DNA from: Streptomyces sp. NBC_00568
Lineage (GTDB): Bacteria > Actinomycetota > Actinomycetes > Streptomycetales > Streptomycetaceae
Assembly (NCBI RefSeq): GCF_026341855.1
Contig: NZ_JAPENW010000001.1
Coordinates: 2,528,501 to 2,592,500 of the forward strand
Length of the DNA stretch: 64,000 bases
Direction: 5' to 3'
Position numbers and translations under genes: made by a program. Shown piece by piece: positions 33,946 to 42,858 of this stretch. A model generated the notes under the pieces. That model did no database searches. It was not told where the DNA came from and saw only the letters and a program-made list of their open reading frames with translations. Each line of letters starts with the position of its first letter. Position 1 is the stretch's first letter.

Positions 33946-35148
33946 TCAGCCGCGCAGCCCTGTTCCCAGGCGGCGCAGCCCTTCCGCGATCTCGTCCGGG
34001 GTCTGCGTGACGAAGCACAGGCGCAGCGTCGACGTCTCCGGGGTGCCCGCGTAGAAGGGCGCGCCGGGCACGTACGCCACACCCTGCTCCACCACTCCAC
34101 GGAGCAGGGCCGTGGTGTCGTACGGCTCGGGCAGGCGGGCCCAGAGGAACATGCCGCCCTCCGGCCGGGTCCACGTCGACCCGGCCGGGAGGGCCGCGCC
34201 GATCCCGGCGAGCATGGCGTCGCGCCGCTCGCGGTAGACGGCCGCGACCCGTGTCACGTGGGCGTCCAGGTCGCGGTCGGCCAGATAGCGGGCGGCGGCG
34301 AGCTGGTTGACGGTCGGGGTGTGCAGATCGGCGGCCTGCTTGGCGACGGCGCACGCGCGCCGCAGTGCCGCGGGCGCGCGCAGCCAGCCCAGCCGCAGGC
34401 CGGGCGCCATCACCTTGGAGAAGGAGCCGAGCAGCACGGTCCGGTCCCCGGCACCGTCGCGGGAGGCGATCCACGGCACCCGCTCGCCCTCGAAGCGCAG
34501 CTCTCCGTACGGGTCGTCCTCGACGATCCACAGTCCGCGCGCGGCGGCGACGCGGGCGATGGCGGCCCGTCGCTCGCCCGGCAGGGTGCGCCCGGTCGGA
34601 TTCTGGAAGGTGGGCACGGTGTAGAGCAGCTTCGGCCGCTCCCGGGCGACCAGTTCGTCGAGTGCCTCGGGGTCGATGCCGTCGTCGTCGCCGGGCACGG
34701 CCAGCACCCGCGCTCCGGCGAAGGCGAACGCCTGAAGTGCCGCCAGATAGCAGGGGCTTTCGACCAGGACGGTGTCGCCGGGTTCCAGTAGCGCGGTGGC
34801 GAGCAGTGACAGCGCCTGCTGCGAGCCGGTGGTGACGAGGACGTCGTCGGGTCCGGTCGGCAGTCCGCGTGCGCTCGTCCGTTCGGCGAGGGCCGCCCGC
34901 AGCGCCGGTTCGCCCTCGGTCGTCGAGTACTGCAGGGCCCGTTCGGGCTCCTCGGCGAGGACGTCGCGATAGGCCGCCGCGATGCCGTCCGCGTCGAACA
35001 GTTCCGGGGCGGGCAGTCCGCCCGCGAAGTTGATCACCTCGGGTCGTGCCGTGACCGCGAGGATGTCCCGTACCGGCGAACCGCCGATCGCGGTGGCCCG
35101 GGCGGCGAGCGGGGGCACGGGTGCGGTCGCGGGGTCGGTGACGGTCAC
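33946..35148 (-). CDS. PLP-dependent aminotransferase, class I (2-aminoadipate/aromatic type)
   Basis: A 400-residue fold-type I enzyme. Features: NFAGGLPAPELFD, TTGSQQALSLLATALLEPGD, YTVPTFQNPTGRT, the PLP-lysine in LLGSFSKVMAPGLRLGWL and a terminal Arg in TLRLCFVTQTPDEI. This resembles the LysN/ARO8-like stand-alone domain related to MocR regulators. The substrate cannot be fixed; 2-aminoadipate or branched/aromatic amino acids are likely. GTG start with AAGGAG. Confidence 0.9.
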   Translation of the reverse strand: MTVTDPATAPVPPLAARATAIGGSPVRDILAVTARPEVINFAGGLPAPELFDADGIAAAYRDVLAEEPERALQYSTTEGEPALRAALAERTSARGLPTGPDDVLVTTGSQQALSLLATALLEPGDTVLVESPCYLAALQAFAFAGARVLAVPGDDDGIDPEALDELVARERPKLLYTVPTFQNPTGRTLPGERRAAIARVAAARGLWIVEDDPYGELRFEGERVPWIASRDGAGDRTVLLGSFSKVMAPGLRLGWLRAPAALRRACAVAKQAADLHTPTVNQLAAARYLADRDLDAHVTRVAAVYRERRDAMLAGIGAALPAGSTWTRPEGGMFLWARLPEPYDTTALLRGVVEQGVAYVPGAPFYAGTPETSTLRLCFVTQTPDEIAEGLRRLGTGLRG

Positions 35149-35307
35149 GGTGACGGCTCCTTGTCGTTGCGGGCGGCGGCCCCGGCGCGCCGGGGCCGGC
35201 TCGTGTCCGCACCCTAGGCCGGTGCGTGCCGTCTACACCCGTCAATTCCGGGATACGGACGGCAGCCCGGCGCGGCGGCCGGCGGCAGTCCGGCGCTGCG
35301 CCTGCGT

Positions 35308-36210
35308 CTAGGGCTTGACGCCCGTCGCGACGTACACGTTGATGTCCGCGTCCGTGACGTCGTTGATGTCGCGGTAGCGGACCTTCTCGACGTCGTCGAG
35401 CGTGGCCAGAAAGGCGGGGTCGGCGGTCTCCGGGACCGGGGCGTTGCCGTCGGGCCGCCAGTGGTGGGCGGGGACGACTCCGGGTTCGTCCAGCACCAGG
35501 CCGTTCTCGGTGAAGAAGCGCTCCACCTCCGCCTTCGAGCGCAGCACGAAGGTGAACCCCCGCTCGGTGTACGTCCGTTGGACGGCGCGGATGTTCTCGG
35601 CGTTCAGGTCCTCGGTGAGGTGGCTGAGGACGAGCCGGCTGCCGGACGGCAGCGCGTCCACGAGTCCGCGCACGATCGGGTACGCCTCGGCGTCCTCGAC
35701 GAAGTGCAGGATCGCGACCAGCACCAGGGCGACCGGCTGGTCGAGGTCGATGGTCTTGGCGGCCTGTTCGAGGATCTGCCCGGGCTGCTCGAGGTCCGCG
35801 TCGATGTAGTCCGTACGCCCCTCGGGCCCGCTGGTGAGCAGGGCGCGCGCGTGGGCGAGGACGACCGGGTCGTTGTCGACGTACACGACCCGCGAATCCG
35901 GGGTGATCCGCTGGGCGATCTGGTGGACGTTCTCCTGGGTGGGCAGTCCGGTGCCGATGTCCAGGAACTGCCGGATGCCGTCGTCCGCGGTCAGCGTGGT
36001 CACGGCGCGGCGGAGGAAGTCGCGGTTGTGCCGGACGTCGAGGTAGCCCCGTGGGTTCGCGGCGAGCGCCGCGGCGGCCGCGTTCCGGTCGACCGGGTAG
36101 TTGTCCTTGCCGCCGAGGAAGACGTCGTAGACGCGGGCGGGGTGTGCCTTGGTGGTGTCGATCCTCCTTCTCAGCTCCGCGGGGTCCTGGCTGAGGGCGT
36201 CACCGGACAT
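35308..36210 (-). CDS. SAM-dependent methyltransferase, DUF574 family
   Basis: 300 residues. The family signature is near the N-terminus (HPARVYDVFLGGKDNYPVDR), followed by the SAM site FLDIGTGLPTQENVHQIAQ, VVYVDNDPVVLAHARALL, DADLEQPGQIL and LVLVAILHFVEDAE. These actinobacterial proteins are often numerous paralogues of unknown substrate. The ATG is preceded by AGGGAGA. Confidence 0.92.
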   Translation of the reverse strand: MSGDALSQDPAELRRRIDTTKAHPARVYDVFLGGKDNYPVDRNAAAAALAANPRGYLDVRHNRDFLRRAVTTLTADDGIRQFLDIGTGLPTQENVHQIAQRITPDSRVVYVDNDPVVLAHARALLTSGPEGRTDYIDADLEQPGQILEQAAKTIDLDQPVALVLVAILHFVEDAEAYPIVRGLVDALPSGSRLVLSHLTEDLNAENIRAVQRTYTERGFTFVLRSKAEVERFFTENGLVLDEPGVVPAHHWRPDGNAPVPETADPAFLATLDDVEKVRYRDINDVTDADINVYVATGVKP

Positions 36211-36285
36211 GGAACATCTCCCTGGAGAGTCGCGTCATTGAGCGGGCAACAACCTAACTCCTGGGGGGACTTGATCGTGCCCCGA

Positions 36286-37710
36286 TCACTCGGAGGAAGC
36301 CGATACCCACTCGCTGCCGCCCAGCGGATGGTTGTACACGGGCCGGCCTGTGTTCCCGCTCGTCCGGAACGGCTTCCCGTGGTCGTCGACGCGCACCGTG
36401 CCGCTCTTCGTCCCGCTGGACCAGTCGAGTTCCAGGTACCAGCTCACGTCGTGCGCCCGTGCGTCCGCGAACACGTAGAAGACCTCGGGGTCGGACTCGC
36501 TGACCTTGTACGGGAAGTCCCGCTGTCCGCCCTTGAGCGCGGTCACGGGCTGCCCCGCGTCGAGGTCCACGGTGAACGACTTCGTCTCGACACCTCCGCC
36601 ACAGCCCACGCCCATCGCGTAGTCGTTCCAAGCGAGTGGAACGTCCTTCCGCACCACTCGCACGTGCAGTGCTTCCACGACGACGGTCGCTCTGTCCGTG
36701 CCCTGCACCGTCAGGGCGAGCATCTGCTCCCCGCTCGCGACCCCGCCGAGCGCGGTGACCCAGCCGCGCGCGTCCGACTCGTTCGGCGGCGGCGGCGGCA
36801 CCTGCGGGGCGTCCCGGTTCACCAGGTAGTGCTGGCTGCACGGGTCGTCCCACTTGTACGCGTCGGCGACGACGGCCGGTGCACCTGCGCCGTCCTCGGC
36901 CGCGCCGCCCCCGGCCGCGCTGTCCTGCGGGACAGGTCCGCCGCTCGACGAGACGGACGCCTTGGGACTGCCGCCGTGCGAGGCGGACGCCGAGGCCGAT
37001 CCCTGGTGGGCCTCGGGCGTCGAACGGGCGCCCTGCGCGCCCCGGCTCCCCGCAGTCTGCGGCACGCCGAGGGCGATGGCCTCTCCCTTGGAGTCGTCGC
37101 CACCTCCGCCCGACCCGAAGTGAACGGCCAGTGTGGTGGACACGATCGCGGTCAGCGCAACGGCGACGGCGCCGGCGAGCAGCAGGGCCCGCCGGCTCCG
37201 TTTCGCCGGCTCCTGCGCCGGCACCGGCACGCGCACCGGCTCCGACCCGGGCACGGACACCGAAGCCGGATCCGGGGCCGGAGCCACGGCCTCCCGCCCC
37301 ACCCGTGACACCGAACCCGTCGCGCTCCCGGTCGCCGCCCCGTCACCCGGGGCAGAGCCGGCCCCCTCGTCCGTGCCCGCCTCGGCGCCGTCCCCGTCGC
37401 CTCCCGGGACCGCGACCGGCGCCGTCGCCGCTGCCGATCCCGGCGGGGGCCCCGCGCCCGGGGTTTTCTGCCTCCGCAGCGCGTCCGCGAGGACCCAGCT
37501 CCGGTGCAGCTCGATCAGCTCCTCCGGAGTCGCCCGGCACATACGCGCGAGGCGCTCCACGGGCGCGTAATCCGTCGGTACGGCATCCCCGTTGACGTAC
37601 CGGTGCAACGTGGACGTACTCACGTGCAGCCGTTTGGCGAGCGCCCCGTAACTGAGCCCGGACCGCGCCTTCAGCTCCCGCAGTAATCCCGCGAACTCGT
37701 CCCCCGCCAT
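36286..37710 (-). CDS. Membrane-bound XRE-type regulator with extracytoplasmic domain
   Basis: 474 residues. The cytoplasmic XRE helix-turn-helix spans residues ~5-65 (ARSGLSYGALAKRLHVSTST, LHRYVNGDAVPTDYAPVERL). A disordered Pro/Ala/Gly linker leads to one membrane helix (~174-199) and an outside domain: a Ser/Gly stretch, then a Cys-containing beta-rich part from ~325 (KWDDPCSQHYLVNRDAPQVP, AMGVGCGGGVETKSF). This is a one-component envelope sensor layout. GGAGG precedes the ATG at 37710; an ATG at 37722 is in frame. It is divergent from a DUF4232 lipoprotein, a possible target or partner. Confidence 0.88.
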   Translation of the reverse strand: MAGDEFAGLLRELKARSGLSYGALAKRLHVSTSTLHRYVNGDAVPTDYAPVERLARMCRATPEELIELHRSWVLADALRRQKTPGAGPPPGSAAATAPVAVPGGDGDGAEAGTDEGAGSAPGDGAATGSATGSVSRVGREAVAPAPDPASVSVPGSEPVRVPVPAQEPAKRSRRALLLAGAVAVALTAIVSTTLAVHFGSGGGGDDSKGEAIALGVPQTAGSRGAQGARSTPEAHQGSASASASHGGSPKASVSSSGGPVPQDSAAGGGAAEDGAGAPAVVADAYKWDDPCSQHYLVNRDAPQVPPPPPNESDARGWVTALGGVASGEQMLALTVQGTDRATVVVEALHVRVVRKDVPLAWNDYAMGVGCGGGVETKSFTVDLDAGQPVTALKGGQRDFPYKVSESDPEVFYVFADARAHDVSWYLELDWSSGTKSGTVRVDDHGKPFRTSGNTGRPVYNHPLGGSEWVSASSE

Positions 37711-37920
37711 ACGTTCCTCCATCCCCCGCGTCCCGGACCGTGTTCCAGGGCGACACTGTTTTCCCAGCTCAGACCCTGCGCGAACGTTCCGGCGTCCCGA
37801 ATACCCCGGCGATGGTGGTGGCCGGGACGGAACACCGCACAAGCTTCGGTCATCCAAGCACGCCGCTCCCGCCGACCGGTCGAGCGGCCGACCCACCAGC
37901 GACACCCCAGGGGGATCACC

Positions 37921-38670
37921 ATGTCCGTACGCACCGCACGCACTGCCCGTACCCGCTTCCTCGCCGCCACGGCGGTCGCACTCGCCGCGCTGACTCTGAC
38001 GGCGTGCAACGACGGCGACGGCGTACGCGGCGAAGGCCCGTCCGACACGTCCGCTTCCTCGTCGCAGCCGAGCGGACCGGCGGCAGACGCGGGTTCGACG
38101 GCGAAGCCCGCGGGCAACGGCACCGCGAGCTCGACGGGCGGCTCGACGGCGGGCGGCACGGGCGGCTCGAAGAGCACGCCCACCGCCGCCGGCTCCGCAC
38201 AGGGCTCCGGCAAGAAGACCGGGACCGGCTCCAAGACCGGCTCCAACGGGCAGACCGGCACCAGGAACGTCGCCTGCGACGGCTCCACGACGAAGACCAC
38301 CGCGACCGCGGTGTCCCGTCCGCTCAACCACCTGCTGCTCACCGTCACCAACACCGGCACGAGGAACTGCGACCTGACCGGCTATCCGATCGCCCGGTTC
38401 GCCGAGGCCCAGTCCGTCCCGCCGGTCGCGGAGGAGACACACCCGCAGGCGGTCGTGACCCTCGCCCCCGGCGAGTCCGGCTACGCGGGTGTGCTGCTGT
38501 CGGCCGCCGACGGCAGCGGGGGCAACGGCTACACCGCCAAGACTCTGGAGATCGGCTTCGACAAGGGCCGCAGCGCCACTCCGGCCCTCCCCGCAAAGGG
38601 CGTCTACATCGACGACAAGCTCACGGTGACGTACTGGCAGCAGGACCTGGACGGCGCGCTCGCGTACTGA
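37921..38670 (+). CDS. DUF4232 lipoprotein
   Basis: 249 residues: lipobox TLTAC (Cys29), a long Ser/Gly/Thr low-complexity stretch (~30-115), then the DUF4232 domain with VACDGSTTKTTATAVSRPLN, CDLTGYPIARF and KGVYIDDKLTVTYWQQ. Two cysteines (ACDG, NCDLTG) probably form a disulphide. Ribosome site GGGGGATC. It is likely attached to the outer face of the membrane; function is unknown. Confidence 0.88.
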   Translation: MSVRTARTARTRFLAATAVALAALTLTACNDGDGVRGEGPSDTSASSSQPSGPAADAGSTAKPAGNGTASSTGGSTAGGTGGSKSTPTAAGSAQGSGKKTGTGSKTGSNGQTGTRNVACDGSTTKTTATAVSRPLNHLLLTVTNTGTRNCDLTGYPIARFAEAQSVPPVAEETHPQAVVTLAPGESGYAGVLLSAADGSGGNGYTAKTLEIGFDKGRSATPALPAKGVYIDDKLTVTYWQQDLDGALAY

Positions 38671-38725
38671 GCGGAGCGCGCCCCCCGATCGTGTCGCCGG
38701 AACCGCCCCCCGCCCCGCCGGGAGG

Positions 38726-39718
38726 TCAGCGCAGCTTCAGCGCGGCCTCGGTCGCCCAGTACGTGAGGATGTTCTGGGCGCCGGCGCGCTTGATGCCGGT
38801 CAGGGTCTCCATGATCGCCTTGTCCCGGTCGATCCAGCCCTTCTCGGCGGCGGCCTCGATCATCGAGTACTCGCCGGAGATCTGGTAGGCGGCGACCGGC
38901 ACGTCCACCGCGTCGGCGACACGGGCGAGGATGTCGAGGTAGGGGCCCGCGGGCTTCACCATCACCATGTCGGCGCCCTCCTCCAGGTCGAGCGCCAGCT
39001 CCCGCAGGGACTCCCGCGCGTTGGCCGGGTCCTGCTGGTACGTCTTGCGGTCGCCCTTCAGCGAGGAGCCGACGGCTTCCCGGAAGGGGCCGTAGAAGGC
39101 CGAGGAGTACTTGGCGGTGTAGGCCAGGATGGCGACGTCCTCGCGGCCGATCTGGTCGAGGGCGTCCCGGATGACGCCGATCTGGCCGTCCATCATCCCG
39201 CTGGGACCCACGATGTGGGCGCCCGCGTCGGCCTGCACCTGGGCCATCTCGGCGTAGCGCTCCAGGGTCGCGTCGTTGTCGACCCGCCCCTGCTCGTCGA
39301 GCACACCGCAGTGCCCGTGGTCGGTGGTCTCGTCGAGACACAGGTCGGACATCACGAGCAGCTCGTCGCCGACCTCGGCGCGGACATCGCGCAGGGCGAC
39401 CTGGAGAATCCCGTCCGGGTCGGTGCCGGGCGTCCCGACGGCGTCCTTCTTCGCGTCGTCCGGAACCCCGAAGAGCATGATTCCGGAGACTCCGGCCTCC
39501 AGCGCCTCCACGGCCGCCTTCTTCAGGCTGTCCCGCGTGTGCTGCACGACCCCGGGCATCGAGCCGATCGGCACCGGCTCGCTCACACCCTCGCGGACGA
39601 ACGCGGGGAGGATGAAGTCGGCCGGGTGCAGCCGGGTCTCGGCGACCATCCGGCGCATGGCGGGCGTGGTACGCAGCCGCCGGGGACGGGTACCGGGGAA
39701 GGATCCGTACTTCGTCAT
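38726..39718 (-). CDS. hemB: Delta-aminolevulinic acid dehydratase (porphobilinogen synthase)
   Basis: 330 residues. It condenses two 5-aminolevulinates to porphobilinogen. The Schiff-base lysines are visible in [17 protein letters not shown] and [13 protein letters not shown]. The metal-site segment [17 protein letters not shown] has one Cys and Asp/His in place of the triple-Cys zinc site, suggesting a Mg-type enzyme. It ends [12 protein letters not shown]. The transcript looks leaderless from the -10 box at 39726-39731. It is separated from hemACD by a regulatory cassette. Confidence 0.97.
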   Translation of the reverse strand: MTKYGSFPGTRPRRLRTTPAMRRMVAETRLHPADFILPAFVREGVSEPVPIGSMPGVVQHTRDSLKKAAVEALEAGVSGIMLFGVPDDAKKDAVGTPGTDPDGILQVALRDVRAEVGDELLVMSDLCLDETTDHGHCGVLDEQGRVDNDATLERYAEMAQVQADAGAHIVGPSGMMDGQIGVIRDALDQIGREDVAILAYTAKYSSAFYGPFREAVGSSLKGDRKTYQQDPANARESLRELALDLEEGADMVMVKPAGPYLDILARVADAVDVPVAAYQISGEYSMIEAAAEKGWIDRDKAIMETLTGIKRAGAQNILTYWATEAALKLR

Positions 39719-39725
39719 GGCATCT

Positions 39726-39731
39726 ACGCTA
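39726..39731 (-). promoter_or_regulatory. -10 box TAGCGT of leaderless hemB transcript
   Basis: On the minus strand TAGCGT is followed by 7 nt and then the hemB ATG, with no ribosome site. Confidence 0.5.
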
Positions 39732-39793
39732 CGCCCGTCACAGGGGCACCTTTACCGACTCCGCGTCGGAGCCCGAGGCGCCTCCGGGCCGGG

Positions 39794-40888
39794 TCAGAAC
39801 ACTCGGACGAGAGCTGTGACGTCCACCGGAGCCACGGGAGCTTCGCCGGGCCGGGCGGCGCGGCAGTCGCGGCACCACGCTCCCCGGAACGGCGCTCTGA
39901 AGCCTCTGTCGCAGCCGCCTTCACAGGTCGTCATGGCGGGTGGAGGGGGCAGGGGCCGGCTCGGGAGCGGCTCGGCCTCGCCTGCCCCCGGAAGGGACGG
40001 CAGTGCCGGTGGAAGCAGGTCCAGCAGGCGGTTGCGGAGGAAGCCGGCCGGGTGTCGCACACGGAGGGGAAGGCCGTCGGTCAGGGCATGGATCACCGAC
40101 GCTCTGCCGAGACCGTTCTCGAACCAGGCGACGACCAGGGGAGCCAGCCGCCGCACCTCCCGCCCGGACAACGTCAACCGGATGTCGGTCCGACGCAGCC
40201 CGGCGAGCAGCGCTTCGGCCTTGTCGCGGTGCTCGCCGCGGGGCGGCCCCGACTCGGCGCGGTCCGCGATCGGTTCGGACGGTTCTGCCTCGGTGGTCCG
40301 CTCCGCGTCGGTGGCGCATCCTGCGACGCGCGCGGCGTGGGCTGCCACGACCGGCTCCGGTAGGGCCTCGTTTTCGGCCTCGGAGGGCGGACCGCCGGGA
40401 GCGGTGAGGTCCTGGACCGGAGTTTCCGAGGGCCGCGCAGCCGTGGTCGCCGGGAACGCCTGGGGTGTCGGGGCTGCTGGGGCGGCGGCCGTTTCCGGAT
40501 CTCCCTCCCGGCGAGCCCGGGTGAGCGCGGGGGCGTGGAAGGCGTACGTACGGGTGACCATCTGCCCGGAGGGGAGCCGTTCCCGCACCCGCTCGACATA
40601 GCCCCGTGCCTCCAACTCCCGCAGCGCGCAGGCGATCCGGGCCCGCCCCTCGGGGAACCACTCGGCGAGGCTGCGGATGTCCACCCGCGCGCCCTCGGGC
40701 AGCGAAAGGATGTGCACGGCGATCCCGACCGCGGTCGCGGAGAGCCCTCGGTGCTGGGCGAGGTGGTTGCCGACGATCGTGTACCGGTCGGGCTGGTACT
40801 CACGTACGTGCGTGACACCGGAGCGGGTGGCGTTGCGCCGTACTCCCTGCTTCGGGAGCAGCGCATCGATAAGCTTGGTCACAGCCAT
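39794..40888 (-). CDS. Helix-turn-helix protein with C-terminal zinc-ribbon-like motif
   Basis: 364 residues. The winged-helix-like N-terminal domain (~40-115; ATAVGIAVHILSLPEGARVD, LAEWFPEGRARIACALRELE) is followed by a Pro/Ala/Glu linker, a second helical domain (LTLSGREVRRLAPLVVAWFE, HALTDGLPLRVRHPAGFLRN) and a C-terminal CEGGC...WCRDCR cluster that could bind zinc. It resembles plasmid replication-type or GntR-like HTH proteins found in many Streptomyces chromosomes. Function is unknown. It is the first gene of the accessory cassette between hemB and hemD. Confidence 0.8.
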   Translation of the reverse strand: MAVTKLIDALLPKQGVRRNATRSGVTHVREYQPDRYTIVGNHLAQHRGLSATAVGIAVHILSLPEGARVDIRSLAEWFPEGRARIACALRELEARGYVERVRERLPSGQMVTRTYAFHAPALTRARREGDPETAAAPAAPTPQAFPATTAARPSETPVQDLTAPGGPPSEAENEALPEPVVAAHAARVAGCATDAERTTEAEPSEPIADRAESGPPRGEHRDKAEALLAGLRRTDIRLTLSGREVRRLAPLVVAWFENGLGRASVIHALTDGLPLRVRHPAGFLRNRLLDLLPPALPSLPGAGEAEPLPSRPLPPPPAMTTCEGGCDRGFRAPFRGAWCRDCRAARPGEAPVAPVDVTALVRVF

Positions 40889-41177
40889 GGGGAAGGGGCT
40901 TGTCTTCCTCTTTGGTCAGGCCCTCGCACTGGGATTGCCGTCCCGGCGGGGGCCGAAGCATGTGTGGGGATGTTGAGTTGTGGGTGTTGCCTGCGGCGAG
41001 CGTGCACGTCCGAGCCGCCCGCGCGCCACCCGTACCAGCCCGTTTCACCCGCTCGGGTGACATGAGCCGGGTTTGGTTGGTCGGTCGGTATTTCCCCCGG
41101 GTTCTTTGGTCTTTTACCGCCCGCCGCCCCGGCCCACCCGCCACCGAAGGACCCGTCACCGGGCTCCGGTTCGGGCA
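40889..41177. other. Intergenic region without a recognised gene
   Basis: This gap separates two genes on the same strand. It holds the short tandem GGTTGGTCGGTCGGT near 41077 and CCCGCTCGGGTGACATGAGCC near 41048. Promoters for the HTH gene are expected here. I see no supported coding frame. Confidence 0.4.
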
Positions 41178-41603
41178 TCACCGGGCAAGCCCGAGATCGA
41201 GTTCCGCCCACACCGTCTTGCACGGCACAGGACCCGACCGCACACCCCAGAGGTCCGCGAACTCCTCCACGAGCAACAGCCCGTAGCCCGACTCGGACCG
41301 CCTGTCGGCGCTGTCCCGCACCCGGGTGGGCCACCGCTCGCCCCGGGCGTCGGCGACCTCCACGCACAGCGTCCGGGGAGCGAGGACGGAGAGGGTGAGG
41401 CGGAAACTCCGGCCGGGGACGCGGCCGTGCAGGACGGCGTTCGAGGCGAGTTCGGCGACGACGAGCCGAGCCGGGTCCAACGGCAGCCCCCAGTCGTGCA
41501 GTTGCTCGGCCGCGAGCAGCCGGGCGAGGCGGGCGCCGCGCCGGGTGGCGGAGAGCGGCACCGAGAAATGGTGGAGCGGAGAGTGCACAGTTCGCTGATT
41601 CAC
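41178..41603 (-). CDS. ATP-binding protein, anti-sigma-factor kinase-like (HATPase_c_2)
   Basis: 141 residues of the small GHKL ATPase type: VAELASNAVLHGRVPG (N-box), VEVADARGERWP (G1) and SESGYGLLLVEEFADLWG (G2). It resembles the serine-protein-kinase/anti-sigma domain proteins that Streptomyces encodes next to XRE and DUF397 genes. It is divergent from that pair here. The GTG at 41603 was chosen as the first start in frame; a GTG at 41588 is also possible. No clear ribosome site. Confidence 0.88.
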   Translation of the reverse strand: MNQRTVHSPLHHFSVPLSATRRGARLARLLAAEQLHDWGLPLDPARLVVAELASNAVLHGRVPGRSFRLTLSVLAPRTLCVEVADARGERWPTRVRDSADRRSESGYGLLLVEEFADLWGVRSGPVPCKTVWAELDLGLAR

Positions 41604-41763
41604 GTGACTCAGCGTGTTCTCGCGTACGTAATCTGTGAAGACCGGCAGCCCGTGCGGACGGTGTCTGTCCGGGTGGCGTCCGATTCTGTCCGGGCTGTAC
41701 GGGGTGACCGGGAAGCGTGCGCCGGCGTTGGGCAGGGAAGCGCGTGGCGGGAAGGCGGCGGGC

Positions 41764-42606
41764 GTGAGCGAGTGGGACGCGGGGCTGGAGGACGACGAAG
41801 AGGCCGGGGCCGTGATGAGGACCGTCCAGCGCCAACTGAGGCTGTGGCGCGAGTCGGCCGGCCTGACCCAGGCCGAGTTCGGGGCGGCCATCGGGTACGG
41901 GGAGGAGCTGGTCTCCTCCGTGGAACGGGGGCGGCGCATCCCCCGGCCCGAGTATCTGGACCGCGCGGACGAGATCCTGTCGGCGGGCGGCAGACTCGCG
42001 GCGCTGAAGGAGGACTTGGCGGAGGTCCGGTACCCGAAGAAGGTACGGGACCTGAAGAGGCTGGAGGCGGACGCGATCGAGCTGTGCGCGTACAACAACT
42101 CGGTGATTCATGGGTTGTTGCAGACCGTGGAGTACGCGACTTCGGTCTTCGGCGCGCGCCGACCGCCGTTCAGCGAGGACGAGCTGGAGCAGAGGCTGGC
42201 GGCCCGAGTGTCCCGCCAGAAGATCGTCGACGGCACGATGGCCCGGCCGTTCTTCAGTTTCGTCCAGTGCGAGTCGACCCTTCGGCGGCCCATCGGAGGC
42301 AGCACGGTCATGCGGCGCCAGCTCGAAAGCCTGCTGGAGATCGCCGAGTTCCGGAACGTCGACCTCCAGGTGCTCCCGCTGAGTCGCGAGGTGAACTCCG
42401 GCCTGGCCGGTTCCTTCAGACTGCTCAGGCTCAAGGACGGCGGCACCGTCGGACACGTCGAAGTGCAGCACATCAGCCGCGTGATCACCGACCCGAGAGA
42501 GGTCCAGCTGCTCGACATGCGCTATGGGACCATCCGGGCACAAGCTCTCGACCCGCGAGAGTCAACAGCCTTCATCGAGAGAGTGCTTGGAGAGACATGC
42601 CCCTGA
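41764..42606 (+). CDS. XRE-family regulator with DUF5753 domain
   Basis: 280 residues. Helix-turn-helix at ~20-75 (LRLWRESAGLTQAEFGAAIG, SSVERGRRIPRPEYL), then the DUF5753 domain (~100-275; NNSVIHGLLQTVEYATSVF, FVQCESTLRRPIGGSTVM, LQVLPLSREVNSGLAGSF). These proteins, such as WhiJ-like regulators, work with a DUF397 partner. The GTG at 41764 has a GGAAGG site. The 3' end overlaps the DUF397 start by 10 nt. Confidence 0.93.
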   Translation: MSEWDAGLEDDEEAGAVMRTVQRQLRLWRESAGLTQAEFGAAIGYGEELVSSVERGRRIPRPEYLDRADEILSAGGRLAALKEDLAEVRYPKKVRDLKRLEADAIELCAYNNSVIHGLLQTVEYATSVFGARRPPFSEDELEQRLAARVSRQKIVDGTMARPFFSFVQCESTLRRPIGGSTVMRRQLESLLEIAEFRNVDLQVLPLSREVNSGLAGSFRLLRLKDGGTVGHVEVQHISRVITDPREVQLLDMRYGTIRAQALDPRESTAFIERVLGETCP

Positions 42607-42794
42607 AGCCAGGCAGCGAAGCAAGCATCGCACCGGAGTGGATAAGGAGCAGCTACAGCACGGACGAGGGCCCCGACTGCGTCGAGGTGGCCGCCCACCC
42701 GGACCGCATCCTCGTCCGGGACTCCAAGAACCCCGACGGCCCCCACCTCGCCCTCGCCCCGACCGCCTGGGCGGCCTTCCTGCCGTCCGTCTGA
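42597..42794 (+). CDS. DUF397 small protein (partner of the XRE regulator)
   Basis: 65 residues: WIRSSYSTDEGPDCVEVAAH, RILVRDSKNPDGPHLALAPT and AWAAFLPSV, which is the complete DUF397 pattern (W-x-K/R-S-S-Y-S, DCVEVA, VRDSK-P-G). It overlaps the XRE gene and ends at a strong terminator, so the two form an operon. In Streptomyces such small proteins are thought to antagonise or modulate the linked XRE protein. Confidence 0.93.
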   Translation: MPLKPGSEASIAPEWIRSSYSTDEGPDCVEVAAHPDRILVRDSKNPDGPHLALAPTAWAAFLPSV

Positions 42795-42809
42795 CCGGCC
42801 GCACAACGA

Positions 42810-42850
42810 AGAACGCCCCGCCGTCTCCGTAAGAGACGGCGGGGCGTTCT
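42810..42850. terminator. Bidirectional terminator between DUF397 gene and hemD
   Basis: An 18-bp perfect stem, AGAACGCCCCGCCGTCTC and its complement, with loop CGTAA. It sits between convergent genes. Confidence 0.85.
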
Positions 42851-42858
42851 CACCTGTG

